The notes below the pieces were generated by a model. It was not told the origin of the DNA. It did not search any database and saw only the letters and a list, made by a program, of their open reading frames with translations. Positions 1 through 9,576 of a stretch of DNA of 64,000 nucleotides are shown here, piece by piece. A program made the position numbers and the translations under genes. The first letter of the stretch is position 1. Every line of letters starts with the position of its first letter. This DNA comes from Actinomadura formosensis NBRC 14204 (GTDB taxonomy: Bacteria; Actinomycetota; Actinomycetes; Streptosporangiales; Streptosporangiaceae), in contig NZ_BCQQ01000013.1 of NCBI RefSeq assembly GCF_001552155.1, positions 1-64,000 of the forward strand, written 5' to 3'.

Positions 1-127
1 GCTCGCCCTCGAACTCGTCGAATCGCCCGCGCACCCTGGTGGCCATCGTGTGCCGGGCGACGAACCCGATCCGGGTGTGAACGGTATCGAGGACGTAGTC
101 GCCGGTCAGCCCGCTGAGATCGGTCAT
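1..127 (-). CDS. YceI-family polyisoprenoid-binding-like protein, N-terminal part
   Basis: Only the first 42 codons lie in the window; the gene runs off the left edge. The peptide begins MTDLSGLTGDYVLDTVHTRI and continues with GFVARH...VRGRFDEFEG, the signature start of YceI-like lipocalin-fold proteins, which bind isoprenoid-type lipids. The ATG at 125-127 is preceded by AAAGGAG at good spacing, which fixes the start. No signal peptide is visible, as in many actinobacterial cytoplasmic members. Family call is firm; ligand unknown. Confidence 0.85.
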   Translation of the reverse strand, partial: MTDLSGLTGDYVLDTVHTRIGFVARHTMATRVRGRFDEFEGE

Positions 128-700
128 GTTCGGTAACTCCTTTAGGGAAATGAGGTCGTCAGGTCGCAGGAACGGCCGTCCGCAGTGCCGCCCTCAATCT
201 GGGCCGCTCTGGGTGCACGTTTTGTAGGAAGAACCGGAATTCACCGCGGCGGTGCCGGGACTGGAGCCGGCGGCACCGAATCAGGCGGTGCTGGAGGTGG
301 TGAAAGCCGAGTACACCTTGCCGGCGAGCTCGTCCTGTACCACCCCAGGGAGGGTGCGCTTTCGTCTGCGCGCCCTCGGCGGCAACTGGGCGCCGGGCCG
401 TGCACGGTGCCTGCGGCGCTGTAGTAAATGATCGCGACGTTTCACGGGCCGGTTTCCCTCCTCTGCTCACGGTTCACCGGTCCGACGACACAGCCGCCCG
501 GAATGTGACGCGGGCACGCCGACCTCACACTTGTTCGCGATGTCCCGGCGGACCGAGTGAACGCAGACGCGGCCGAGGGAGTTGGGCGCGATGAGGCCGC
601 ATTCGCGGACAGCGACTCGATGGAGCGGTGGCGTTCCCGCATATGCGCAGGCCCGGCCCGGATCGGGAGATCCGGGCCGGGCCGAGGTTCAGCCACCTGT
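128..700. other. intergenic stretch, no gene recognised
   Basis: About 570 bases between the YceI gene start and the end of the AhpD-like gene. Open frames exist on both strands but are arginine/proline-rich, match no family I know and lack ribosome binding sites. The YceI promoter must lie near its right-to-left start at the left end of this stretch. Confidence 0.5.
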
Positions 701-1186
701 TCAGCTCGACATGCCGGCGAACACACCGGGCTCGTACGACCCGCCCTTCTGGCGCAGGATCACGCCGAGCCGGTTGGCCGCGTTGATCATCGCGACCAGG
801 GAGACCAGCGCGACGATCTCGTCGTCGTTGTAGTGCTTGCGCGCCTCGGCCCAGGTCTCGTCGGACACGGCCTGGTGGGCGTCTGCGAGCCGGGTGCCCT
901 CCTCCGCGAGCGCCAGCGCGGCCCGTTCGGCCTCGGTGAACACCGTCGACTCGCGCCAGGCGGCCACCAGATTGATCCGGACCACGGTCTCACCGGCGGC
1001 CGCGGCCTCCTTGGTGTGGGCGTCGACACAGAAACCGCACCCGTTGATCTGGCTGACGCGCAACTCCACCAGTTCCTGGAGGGCCCTGGGCAACGGCGAC
1101 TCCTGGATCACCAGGCTGACGTTGGCGATCCGCTTACCGATCTTGGCGCCGAGCTCGTTGGCGAACAGGTTGAAACGAGGTTCCAT
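701..1186 (-). CDS. carboxymuconolactone decarboxylase/AhpD-family protein
   Basis: 161 aa, the usual size for small AhpD-like proteins. Residues around 50-62 read NGCGFCVDAHTKEA, the CxxC-(x)3-H redox motif of alkylhydroperoxidase AhpD-like enzymes, which reduce peroxides through a disulfide relay. The helical repeat after it (AALALAEEGTRL...AMINAANRLGV) also fits the family. The start at 1186 has TGAGGACG upstream. The gene stands alone between two non-coding stretches, so the physiological partner is not indicated. Peroxidase activity is inferred from the motif. Confidence 0.9.
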   Translation of the reverse strand: MEPRFNLFANELGAKIGKRIANVSLVIQESPLPRALQELVELRVSQINGCGFCVDAHTKEAAAAGETVVRINLVAAWRESTVFTEAERAALALAEEGTRLADAHQAVSDETWAEARKHYNDDEIVALVSLVAMINAANRLGVILRQKGGSYEPGVFAGMSS

Positions 1187-1561
1187 GACTTCGTCCTCAC
1201 TCGTTGAGGGGTAGATGCCGCGCGGTTCGTTCGCGCGGGGCCCTGACGAACACGAGATGCCGGGCGTCCGCCGCTTGTGACGGCACGGTCATGTGACGTA
1301 CGCCACCGGCCTCGTCTGGGTGGCCCACATCGCCTTGGCCGTCCCGCCCGCCGATCTCACAGGCGGATGGGCTGTCTCGTCCCGGCCGGACTACGCCACC
1401 GCGTTCACCAGACCCGGCACCAAGACGAATACGCCATCACCGCTCGATCAACCGCATCCCCGCGTTCGAGCCGCACCCGAGTCGAACAGCAGCGGTGAAC
1501 GACGGCACAAGGCGTGTTGCACCTGGTCATGCGGGCAACCGGGGGCAACTGCGCAACGCCT
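1187..1561. other. intergenic stretch, no gene recognised
   Basis: About 375 bases between the AhpD-like gene and the 3' end of the PucR-type regulator. I see no conserved reading frame, RNA gene or clear hairpin. Confidence 0.45.
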
Positions 1562-2767
1562 TCAGTGCCAGGCTTTGGGACCCTCCTGGCTCCGGCACCA
1601 CTCCATGGCAAGCGTCAGGGTGGTGAGGTCCTTCGGCTTGCCGAGCGACAGTCCGGTGATGCGCTCGACGGTCCGCAGCCGGTTCCGCACGGTGTTGCGG
1701 TGCCGCAGCGTGAGGGCGGCGATCTCGGTCACCGACCCCGTTCCGTCGATGTAGGCGTCGAGCGTCTCGAACACGGCCGCGCGTTCGTGATGCGGCAGCG
1801 CGTACAACGGGCCGAGGATCTCCTCGGCCAGGGCGGCGGCGACCTCGTGGTCGGCGGCGACCACCGTCGCCGGCCAGTTCGCGCTGAGCAACTGGACTCC
1901 CGGCGCGACCAGTGCCGGAATCACCGCACGCGCCAGGCGGCTGCCCCGCGGAATGCCCGCGAGCCCGTCGACGACCGCCGCACCGCATTTCCAGCTCGAC
2001 AGTGGTTCGAGCAGGGCGACGATGTCCGCGGCTCTTCGGCCGGCCAGCAGCACGACGCCGATCAGATTGTCCTCGATCCAGCCGAAGTGGCACGACAGCC
2101 CCCGCGCACTGAGTCGCGACGTGATGGTGACCAGCGTCTCGTGACTGACCGGGACGTCCTCACCGACCACGACCAGGTACCTCGCCCGGCTGGGCAGTTC
2201 CATGCGGCTGGACGCCTCGCGGACCACGGACGGGTCGCTCTCGGCCTGGCGCACCAGCCGCTCGAACGCCCGGGCGCGCAGAACGTCGCGCCGCCGGGCG
2301 AGGTTCTCCTCGGCCCGCCGGTACGCATCGACGACTTCGGCGATGTTGGCCTCGACCGCCTCCCAGACCAGGATGCAGCTCTCCAGGAACGCCTCGTCCG
2401 AGGCGTAGCCGCGAGCGGCGCCCTCGGCGATGATCGCCTCCCAGAGGATCCGCAGGTCGATCCGGTACGAGTGCAGCAACGCCGAGAGCGGCAGGCCCTG
2501 TTCGGCGCGCAGCCGGCCGACCTGGGAGGCGGCCGTGGCGACGTCGTCGGGCGGCGTCTCGCCGAGCAGCCGGAGCAGGGCGAGCGCCAGGGTCCGCCGC
2601 ATCGCCCGGGTCAGGTCGTCCTGGCTGACCATCGACCCGGCGTACTCCGGTTCGTCCGCCCGCACCCGGGCGACCGCCGTGGTGGTGAGCTCCTCGAGCC
2701 GCTCCTCCAGCAGGTGCCGGGCGATCAGGTGCAGGGGTGAGGTGCCAGCCTCGTTCCCGTGCTTCAT
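1562..2767 (-). CDS. PucR-family transcriptional regulator
   Basis: 401 aa. The last 60 residues carry the PucR C-terminal helix-turn-helix (VTEIAALTLRHRNTVRNRLR...ITGL) that binds DNA in purine, GABA and amino-acid catabolic regulators. The N-terminal half (about residues 1-170) is a helical sensor-like region rich in acidic and Arg residues; the middle (about 190-330) resembles the GGDEF-like CdaR fold. The start has GAGGAG a few bases upstream. It is the last gene of a leftward block beginning with pxpC, 88 bp away, so it probably controls the oxoprolinase/transporter genes. The effector is unknown. Confidence 0.88.
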   Translation of the reverse strand: MKHGNEAGTSPLHLIARHLLEERLEELTTTAVARVRADEPEYAGSMVSQDDLTRAMRRTLALALLRLLGETPPDDVATAASQVGRLRAEQGLPLSALLHSYRIDLRILWEAIIAEGAARGYASDEAFLESCILVWEAVEANIAEVVDAYRRAEENLARRRDVLRARAFERLVRQAESDPSVVREASSRMELPSRARYLVVVGEDVPVSHETLVTITSRLSARGLSCHFGWIEDNLIGVVLLAGRRAADIVALLEPLSSWKCGAAVVDGLAGIPRGSRLARAVIPALVAPGVQLLSANWPATVVAADHEVAAALAEEILGPLYALPHHERAAVFETLDAYIDGTGSVTEIAALTLRHRNTVRNRLRTVERITGLSLGKPKDLTTLTLAMEWCRSQEGPKAWH

Positions 2768-2855
2768 CAGCCGCTCCTCTCACGCGCCGCCCGGCGTCGG
2801 TGGCAAGCATACGAACGCCCCGAAGGCTCGGAGCCGGCCGATTCAGCGGATGGGG

Positions 2856-3839
2856 TCAGATGAGCGCGAGTTGCCGGATGGCGGCCAGCCGGCGAGCCCG
2901 TACCGCACGCTCGGCCAGCGCCGTCTCCACGCTCACCGGGCGGAACAGCACCTGATCCGGCGCCTTGGACTGGGCGATCAGGTCGAGATCGGCGCTGATG
3001 ACCGTCCCGATCGTGGCGTACCCGCCGCCGGTTACGGCGTCGCGCAGCAGGCAGATCAGCTCGGTACCGCTGGGCGCCTGGATCGAGCCGACCGGATAGC
3101 CCAGGTTCACCACGTTGCTCGGGTCGTGCCCGGCGCCGAACGGGGCCGTGCGGTCGAGGAACTCCAGGGGCTCGCCTTGGAATCGGTACCCGGTCCGGTT
3201 CGCCTCGACCGTCACCGCGTACGGCGTGGAGTAGAGCACCTCGGTCGCCTCGCCGGTGAGCCGGTAGTCGCACAGGCCCGGGACGACCCGGATCTCCTGC
3301 TCGGCCGGGTACGTCGGCCGCAGTTCGTCGGGGACCTGGACCCCCGGGCGGTGCCGGCTTCCCGGCAGCACGTCCGTTCCGATCTGGAGCAGATCCCCGG
3401 CGCGCAAGGTCCTGCCGTCCAGCCCGCCGAGCCCGGACAAGCTGTACGTCGAGCGGCTGCCCATCACCACTGGGGTGTCGATCCCGCCCCGGACCGCGAG
3501 GTACGCCCGGGCGCCGGAGCTCATCGCCGCGAAGCGGACCGTCTGCCCGGCCCGGACCAGCTGGCTCGTCCACAGCGGGATCCGCCGGCCGTTCGAGAAC
3601 GCCACGTCGACCGTTGCGCCGGTCACCGCGATCACCGTGGCGACCTGGAACGTCAGGGTCGGACCGAGGAAGGTGATCTCCAGCCCGGCCGCGTCCGGGG
3701 CATTCCCGACCAGGGCGTTCGCCGCGTCGTGGGCGAACAGGTCCATCGCTCCGGACGGCGGGACGCCGACGGCGTAGTACCCGGACCGGCCGCGGTCCTG
3801 GACCGAGGAGTGCAGGCCGGGCGCGACCACCTCAATCAT
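2856..3839 (-). CDS. pxpC: 5-oxoprolinase subunit C (biotin-dependent carboxyltransferase-like domain)
   Basis: 327 aa. It opens with MIEVVAPGLHSSVQDRGRSG...GVPPSGAMD, the conserved start of the PxpC/KipA/AHS2 family, and keeps the GRRIPLW...RVRAGQ-type core and the late SNRTGYRF-type motif. With PxpA and PxpB it forms the ATP-dependent prokaryotic 5-oxoprolinase that opens 5-oxoproline to glutamate. The start ATG overlaps the pxpB stop by 8 bases, supporting this start rather than a longer upstream frame. The three subunits lie consecutively in the order A-B-C. The substrate could instead be a related lactam. Confidence 0.92.
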   Translation of the reverse strand: MIEVVAPGLHSSVQDRGRSGYYAVGVPPSGAMDLFAHDAANALVGNAPDAAGLEITFLGPTLTFQVATVIAVTGATVDVAFSNGRRIPLWTSQLVRAGQTVRFAAMSSGARAYLAVRGGIDTPVVMGSRSTYSLSGLGGLDGRTLRAGDLLQIGTDVLPGSRHRPGVQVPDELRPTYPAEQEIRVVPGLCDYRLTGEATEVLYSTPYAVTVEANRTGYRFQGEPLEFLDRTAPFGAGHDPSNVVNLGYPVGSIQAPSGTELICLLRDAVTGGGYATIGTVISADLDLIAQSKAPDQVLFRPVSVETALAERAVRARRLAAIRQLALI

Positions 3840-4725
3840 CGGCCAGCACCTCCAGCAGGGTTCTGTTGTAGCCGACCGGGTCCGCGGTGAACGCGCCGAG
3901 GTCGAAGACGGTCTCGTGGATCCGGTACCGGAAGTCGCCCTGCTCCACCTGGCGGCGCAGGTCGTCGTACTCGTCCCGGTCGATCGGGCGGTACTTGAAG
4001 ATGTCGCCGCTGCGGGGAAGCACGATGCTGTCGGCGAAGTCGGGAAGCCGCTGCCCGGCGTCGAACACGGGCAGCGGTGAGCGCCCGAACAGCTGGAAGC
4101 CACCGGCACCGCGGACCGGGTAGATCGTGGTGAACGCCCCGCCGTGGCCCAGCGCGCGTGCCGGGGTGTCGGTCCGCGGCCGCAGGTACTTCGGTACTTC
4201 GAGCTGCCGATCCCGCGGCACCAGCTGGTACGACTCGGCGTTGCCGGGCACGAACCCGATGAAGGTCGCGATGAACGGGCTGGAGGAGTGCGCGGCGATC
4301 AACTCGTCCACGTCCTGGAAACCGTTCAGCCGGGCGGAGTACTCGAGGTCGGTCAGGTCGGGGGCCTGGTGACGGTCGCGGAACCTCATCAGCGTCTCGT
4401 GGGTCCACGGATCGTTGTAGAAGATCGGCAAGTCGATGACCCGGGCGCGGATGGTGAGCCCGACCGAGCCGGCGGCGGCGCGATGGATGTCGGCGAGCCG
4501 CGGTACGACGTCGCGCGGGTCGAGCTCTTCGGGGGACACCCGCACCATGTAGCTGACATGGGCCGGGCAGATGTCCACCAGGCCGGGGATCTCCCGGTTC
4601 CGCAGCTCGTCGGTGATCGCGATGACCCGGAGCGTGGTGGCCAGCGACATCTCCGCGGACAGTTCGACGAAGACGAACTCGTCGGCCCCGAAGCTCACCC
4701 GGGAGCCGTCGTCGAAGGCGGGCAT
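3832..4725 (-). CDS. pxpB: 5-oxoprolinase subunit B (KipI/AHS1 family)
   Basis: 297 aa. Conserved AHS1 features include DICPAHVSYMV near residue 50, a GFVPGNAESY segment near 150 and a proline-aromatic PIFYNDPWT motif. The ATG at 4725 is preceded by GAGGTGA; the open frame continues further upstream but with no family similarity, so I use this start. It overlaps pxpC by 8 bases and sits 25 bases after pxpA, so the three should be co-translated. It binds ATP with PxpC in the characterised enzyme. Confidence 0.92.
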   Translation of the reverse strand: MPAFDDGSRVSFGADEFVFVELSAEMSLATTLRVIAITDELRNREIPGLVDICPAHVSYMVRVSPEELDPRDVVPRLADIHRAAAGSVGLTIRARVIDLPIFYNDPWTHETLMRFRDRHQAPDLTDLEYSARLNGFQDVDELIAAHSSSPFIATFIGFVPGNAESYQLVPRDRQLEVPKYLRPRTDTPARALGHGGAFTTIYPVRGAGGFQLFGRSPLPVFDAGQRLPDFADSIVLPRSGDIFKYRPIDRDEYDDLRRQVEQGDFRYRIHETVFDLGAFTADPVGYNRTLLEVLADD

Positions 4726-4750
4726 CGGTTCACCTCGCTGAGCCGTCGCG

Positions 4751-5509
4751 CTAGCGGGAGAAGGCGCTGCGAATGTCAATGCCGTCCTCCTCCAGCCGGG
4801 CCCGGACCTCTCGCGCGATCTGCGGAGCGTTCGGACGGTCCCCGTGCACGCACAGCGACTCGGCCGCCAGCGGCACCCGCTTGCCGGACAAGGTCGTGAC
4901 GTGGCCCCGTGCCAGTCCGGCCGCCTGCTCCGCGACGGCCGCCGGATCCTTCTCACCCGGCACGGGCTCGATGATGTTCCAGCCGCTGTCGTCGTACTCC
5001 AGGTCGGCCGCCGCGTCGAGCACGACCGGGAGCCCGGCTTCCCGAACCGCCTTCGCGCCCGCGCCGGGCGCGATCAGCAGCGCGAGGCCGGGCCGGATCG
5101 ACTGAAGCTGGCGGGCGACGCCGAGGGCGAGCTCGGCGGACTCCGCGACCTGGCCGTAGAGGGCGCCGTGCGGCTTCACGTGGCTGAGCTCGATCCCCTC
5201 GGTCAGCGCCAGCCCGTGCAGCGCGCCGGTCTGGTACACGATGTAGTCGAGCGCCTCCTCGGTGCTGGTCGCCAGCCGCCGCCGGCCGAACCCGAGCAGG
5301 TCGGGGTAGCCGGGATGCGCGCCGATCGACAGGCCGAGGCCGCGCGCCAGGATCAGCGAGCGGCGCATGGCGGCCGGGTCGCCGGCGTGGAAGCCGCAGG
5401 CGATGTTGACCGTGGTGACCAGCGGCAGCAGCTCCGCGTCCCGTCCCAGCACCCAGCGGCCGAAACTCTCGCCCGCGTCCGCGTTGATGTCGATCGCTGT
5501 CAATTCCAT
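4751..5509 (-). CDS. pxpA: 5-oxoprolinase subunit A (LamB/YcsF family)
   Basis: 252 aa, the standard LamB/YcsF length. Diagnostic stretches are DINADAGESFG at residues 8-18, ACGFHAGDP near 37, GAHPGYPD near 64 and VKPHGALY near 111. PxpA supplies the amidohydrolase-like subunit of 5-oxoprolinase. The start overlaps the end of the upstream kinase/aminotransferase-fold gene by 10 bases. In this setting it may receive a cyclic amide formed from the product of that enzyme, or simply imported 5-oxoproline. Confidence 0.93.
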   Translation of the reverse strand: MELTAIDINADAGESFGRWVLGRDAELLPLVTTVNIACGFHAGDPAAMRRSLILARGLGLSIGAHPGYPDLLGFGRRRLATSTEEALDYIVYQTGALHGLALTEGIELSHVKPHGALYGQVAESAELALGVARQLQSIRPGLALLIAPGAGAKAVREAGLPVVLDAAADLEYDDSGWNIIEPVPGEKDPAAVAEQAAGLARGHVTTLSGKRVPLAAESLCVHGDRPNAPQIAREVRARLEEDGIDIRSAFSR

Positions 5510-8475
5510 CCTTCCGCCCTGCCCCTGGTCAGCACCTGGTCGAGCGTGCCGGTGAAGATGTCGACGTGTTCGGGACCGAAGATCATCGGCGGTTTGATCT
5601 TCAGAACGTTGTCATGGGCACCGGTCGGGTAGACCACGACGCCGGCGTCCTTGATCCGCTCGCTGACGGCCATCGCCTCTCTGGCCGCGGGCTCCAGCGT
5701 GTCGCGGTTCCGGACCAGTTCGATGCCGAGGTACAGACCCCGGCCGCGGACGTCGCCGATCAGTTCGTGCCGGGCCTTGAGGTCCCGCAGCGATTGGAGG
5801 AAGTAGGCGCCCACCTCGGCGGCGCGCTCCTGCAGTCCGTCGCCCTGGACGATGTCGAGCACGGTCGTGCCGATCGCGCAGGAGACCGGGTTGCCGCCGA
5901 AGGTGTTGAAGTACTTGACTCCGTCGTCGAAGGCGTCGGCGATCTCGCGTGTCGTCACCACCGCCGCGATCGGATGACCGTTGCCGAGCGGCTTGCCCAT
6001 CGTCACGATGTCCGGCACCACGCCCTGGACCTGGAAGCCCCAGAAGTGCGAGCCCAGCCGGCCGACCCCGACCTGGACCTCGTCGGAGATGCACAGGCCA
6101 CCCGCGGCCCGGACCGCCTCGAAGGCTCCGCGCAGGTACCCGTCGGGGAAGACGATGTTCCCGGCCGTGCCCATCAGGGACTCCGCGATGAAGGCGGCCG
6201 GCGGCCGTCCCTCGTCGACCAGCCGCCGGGCGACGGCGGCCACGTCGGCGGCGTACAGGCGGCCGGCATCGGGTTCGCCGCGGCCGTGGGGTCCGCGGTA
6301 CACGTCGGGCCGGACCACCTCGTGCGTGGTCGGCGGTGCGCCGCGGCCGCCCGGGCCCTTGTAACGGTTCGGGCTGATGCCCATCACCGCCGCGGTGTTG
6401 CCGTGGTACGCGCCGTCGATGACCATCACGTCGGTCCGGCCGGTCACCTGCCGGGCCATGCGCAGCGCCAGGTCGTTGGCCTCGCTGCCGGTGCAGACCA
6501 GGAAGACCACTTCCAGCGGCGCGGGCAGGGTCGAGACCAGCCGCTCGGTGTACGTGGCGATGCCTTCGTAGAGGAAACGGCTGTTGGTGTTGAGCTTCTT
6601 CATCTGGGCCGTGGCGACGTCGACGATCCGGGGGTTCGCGTGGCCGACGTGGGTGACGTTGTTGATCGCGTCGAGATAGCCGCGGCCGTATTCGTCGTAC
6701 AGCCAGACACCGCGACCGCGGACGAAGTTGGGCGGCCGCCGGTAGTAGGCGCGTTGGGATCGTGCCAGGCGGCGGTCGCGAAGCGCGGCGACGTCTTCGC
6801 CGTCCAGCCGCCGGCCGCCGGCCCGCGCCGGCAGCCCGAGGAACCTCTCCGGGTCGGCCGTCAGCACCTGCCAGGCGGGGACCTCGCTGACCCGGACGCG
6901 GCGGGGAGGCGGCGCGGCGGCGAGATCCTCGGTGGCCAGCACCTGGACTTGGACCACGGCACCGAGGCCCGGCTTCTCCGGTGGGGCGGCGACAGTACCG
7001 AGCTGATCTCCGGCGTCCAGGCGGTCTCCGGGCTGATGACTCACGTCGACGCCCCACCAGGAGGTCCAGTACGTGGCGGCGCCGGCCGCGTGCCGCAGTA
7101 CGGCGGGACCGGCAACGCTGACGACCTCCCCGGCGACCGGGAGACCGACGGCCGACCCGACCCGGGCGAGCAGGGCCGATCCGAGCTGGACGGTGGCGGG
7201 TTCCGCGGGACCGGTCGCCCGCTGGGCGGACAAGAGGAGGGACGGTGCCAGGTGGCGGGTGAAGCCGACCCGGGTGGTCCGGTCGCCGAGCAGGGCGTCG
7301 ACCACCGAGGCGACGGCGCCGGCGTCGGACCAGTCGACGTCGTCCAGCAGATCGCCGGCCGGTGACAGGTCCACCTCGATCAGGGCTTCGGCGACTGCGG
7401 GCCGGCCTGCGGGGCTCGCTTCGCCGAGTGCCCGCGGGGTCGAGAAGCCGCACGCGGCCCGCAGGGACACCTCCGCGAAGCTCGGCGCGATCCGCGCGAT
7501 CTTCCGCAGCGCCGGCCAGGTGTACTGCATCCGGCTGCGCCCGTAGGCGTGGTCCGAGGAGCTGGTACGCCGCGTCCACACGGTGGCGTTCAAGCACAGG
7601 CGAGCCGCGGCCAGCGGGAAGATGACCGCGATCTCGTCCTCCGACAGCGGCGCCACCGAGTGGAAGCCGCGGACCACCGCGGCCGCCGCCGAGAGCGGGT
7701 CGGCCTTGCGGAGCATGGCGTATGCGACGGCGACCGCCACCTCGGTCACGCGGGCGGTGTGGAGCGCGTCGGCGACATCGAGGATGCCGTTGATCCGCTC
7801 GGTTCCCGACTCCACGAGCACGTTGAAGTCGTTCAGGTCCTGGTGCACGACGCCGGCCGGCAGGCCGGCCAGCCGGGGCCGGACGCGCTCGAACCAGCCC
7901 ATCACCCGCGCGACCAGCTCCCGGTCGTCGCCGTCCTCGACGAACGGCAGGGCCTCGTCAACGACGACGTGCGCGGTCCGCAGGTCCCAGGCGTGCGACT
8001 GCGAGGGCTTGGAGTCCAGCCGGCCGAGGGACTGGGTGAGCCGCGCGGCCACCCGCCCCAGCTCGGTCAGCAGGGTCTCGGGCTGCTCCTCGAGCTCGGC
8101 GATCATCGTCCCCGGCAACCAGGTCAGCAGCCGCGCGACGTAGCGGCCGTCGCCGCTGACAACCGGTACCAGGGTGGCGCCGGAGGTCGCCGGGATCAGA
8201 CGCGGTACCGGCAGGTCCGGTGCGTCCGTGGCGAGATGTGCCAGGACCCGTTCCTGCCAGCGCATGGCGTCGTCGACGTCACCCATCGACGCTTTCAGCA
8301 GGAACTCGTCGCCAGTGCTGGTGCGAATCCAGCGGTTCTGGTCGACCTCGCCGCCGAGCTCCTTCTGCTCCGCGACGTCCAGCCCGTACTCGTCGTGGAG
8401 GACGCGCGCGACCTCCGCCGGTGTCAGTGGTCCTTCGGTCCCCTCGGACCCCGGGGCCGTATCGGTTGAATACAT
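5500..8475 (-). CDS. fused APH-type kinase / class III aminotransferase-fold phospho-lyase
   Basis: 991 aa, three parts. Residues about 15-330 are an aminoglycoside-phosphotransferase-like kinase, with the catalytic [13 protein letters not shown] and a later LDVADA in place of the DFG region. Residues about 400-545 are a small beta-rich linker resembling a degenerate M23/lipoyl-like module. Residues about 560-985 are a class III PLP enzyme: [11 protein letters not shown] and a later [10 protein letters not shown] mark the cofactor region, and TMGKPLGNG supplies the Schiff-base lysine. In animals, APH-type hydroxylysine kinase and a class III-fold phospho-lyase act in sequence on amino alcohols; this fusion would phosphorylate a hydroxy-amine and then eliminate phosphate and ammonia to give an aldehyde. 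That reaction is inference from fold and fusion; a plain transaminase remains possible. Confidence 0.85.
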   Translation of the reverse strand: MYSTDTAPGSEGTEGPLTPAEVARVLHDEYGLDVAEQKELGGEVDQNRWIRTSTGDEFLLKASMGDVDDAMRWQERVLAHLATDAPDLPVPRLIPATSGATLVPVVSGDGRYVARLLTWLPGTMIAELEEQPETLLTELGRVAARLTQSLGRLDSKPSQSHAWDLRTAHVVVDEALPFVEDGDDRELVARVMGWFERVRPRLAGLPAGVVHQDLNDFNVLVESGTERINGILDVADALHTARVTEVAVAVAYAMLRKADPLSAAAAVVRGFHSVAPLSEDEIAVIFPLAAARLCLNATVWTRRTSSSDHAYGRSRMQYTWPALRKIARIAPSFAEVSLRAACGFSTPRALGEASPAGRPAVAEALIEVDLSPAGDLLDDVDWSDAGAVASVVDALLGDRTTRVGFTRHLAPSLLLSAQRATGPAEPATVQLGSALLARVGSAVGLPVAGEVVSVAGPAVLRHAAGAATYWTSWWGVDVSHQPGDRLDAGDQLGTVAAPPEKPGLGAVVQVQVLATEDLAAAPPPRRVRVSEVPAWQVLTADPERFLGLPARAGGRRLDGEDVAALRDRRLARSQRAYYRRPPNFVRGRGVWLYDEYGRGYLDAINNVTHVGHANPRIVDVATAQMKKLNTNSRFLYEGIATYTERLVSTLPAPLEVVFLVCTGSEANDLALRMARQVTGRTDVMVIDGAYHGNTAAVMGISPNRYKGPGGRGAPPTTHEVVRPDVYRGPHGRGEPDAGRLYAADVAAVARRLVDEGRPPAAFIAESLMGTAGNIVFPDGYLRGAFEAVRAAGGLCISDEVQVGVGRLGSHFWGFQVQGVVPDIVTMGKPLGNGHPIAAVVTTREIADAFDDGVKYFNTFGGNPVSCAIGTTVLDIVQGDGLQERAAEVGAYFLQSLRDLKARHELIGDVRGRGLYLGIELVRNRDTLEPAAREAMAVSERIKDAGVVVYPTGAHDNVLKIKPPMIFGPEHVDIFTGTLDQVLTRGRAEGWN

Positions 8476-8571
8476 CGACTCGCTCTCCGCGTGGTCCAGG
8501 CCGGGGCTGCCCGGCCGGACGGCGATGGGATCGGCGCGCTATCCGCTGCGCCTGCTGGGGCAAGAACCCGC

Positions 8572-9576
8572 TCAGCTCTTGCCGGGACGGGTGAGCAGGC
8601 GGCCGGCCTTGGTGGCCAGGTCCCGCTTGAGCAGACCCACGACCGCGATGATCAGGCAGCCGTAGATGAAGGTCTGCCAGCCCTGGCTGATGCCGAGCGC
8701 CTGGATCAGGGTGGAGATCGTCTGCAGGAAGATCGTCGCCGCCACCGTGCCCAGGTAGTTGCCGCGGCCACCGAGGATCGACGATCCGCCGACGACCACG
8801 ACCGCGATCGACGGGAGGAAGTACCCGTCGCCCATCCCGAGGGTCGCGCCGCCGCCGTAGCCCACCAGCAGCATCCCGGTCAGGGCGGCGCACAACGAGC
8901 TCACCGCGAACGCGCCGACGATCATCCGGTTGACGTGCACGCCGGCGATGGCGGCGGTCGCCCGGTTGCCGCCGACCGCGTACAGCCGCCGGCCGAAGAC
9001 GGTGTACCGCTGGATCACGAAACCCACGACGGCGATCCCGATCAGCAGCAGGATCGGTGTCGGCACGCCCAGGACCTTGCCGAGCATGAGGTCGCCGAGG
9101 AACCGCGGCGTCGTACCGGGCACGGTTCCCTTGGTGTATCCGAGGGCGATGCCCGCGACGATCAGCTGCGAGCCCAGCGTCATGATGAACGACGGCACCT
9201 TCAGCACCGTGACCCCGATCCCGTTCAGCACGCCGATCAGCACGGCGATCGCCAGGATCTCCAGGAACGTCACGAGCGAGGGCGATTCACCGAGCCAGGC
9301 CGTGGTGAGGACGCCGGTCAGCGCGATGACCGACGCGATCGACAGGTCGAGCTCACCGACCAGGATGACCAGGCCCTGCCCGAATCCGACCAGGACCAGC
9401 ATCGACGAGATCACCAGGATCGCGGAGACGGTGCTCCACGACCCGAGCGACGGGCTGACGAACCGGGACAGCGGCATCAGCAACGCGGTGACGCCGAACA
9501 GCAGCAGGATGTACCCTGTCTGGCCGCTGAGGGCCGGGAGGCTCCGGCGTACCGAGTGGGCGGAGATCGCGGTCAT
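8572..9576 (-). CDS. ribose-type ABC transporter permease
   Basis: 334 aa, strongly hydrophobic with about eight to ten membrane segments. It carries VGELDLSIASVIALTGV near residue 73 and the GRRLYAVGGNRATAAIAGVHV motif near 200, both typical of RbsC/BPD_transp_2 permeases of carbohydrate importers. The ATG at 9576 overlaps the stop of the upstream permease as ATGA; the longer open frame to its right is not coding in this frame. It ends 96 bases before the kinase/phospho-lyase gene. Substrate unknown. Confidence 0.92.
   Translation of the reverse strand: MTAISAHSVRRSLPALSGQTGYILLLFGVTALLMPLSRFVSPSLGSWSTVSAILVISSMLVLVGFGQGLVILVGELDLSIASVIALTGVLTTAWLGESPSLVTFLEILAIAVLIGVLNGIGVTVLKVPSFIMTLGSQLIVAGIALGYTKGTVPGTTPRFLGDLMLGKVLGVPTPILLLIGIAVVGFVIQRYTVFGRRLYAVGGNRATAAIAGVHVNRMIVGAFAVSSLCAALTGMLLVGYGGGATLGMGDGYFLPSIAVVVVGGSSILGGRGNYLGTVAATIFLQTISTLIQALGISQGWQTFIYGCLIIAVVGLLKRDLATKAGRLLTRPGKS

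Noticed and set aside
1514-2740. 408-codon plus-strand open frame
   Set aside because: Antisense to the PucR gene, which has clear domain motifs.
5566-7365. 599-codon plus-strand open frame
   Set aside because: Antisense to the kinase/phospho-lyase gene, composition typical of shadow frames and no family motif.
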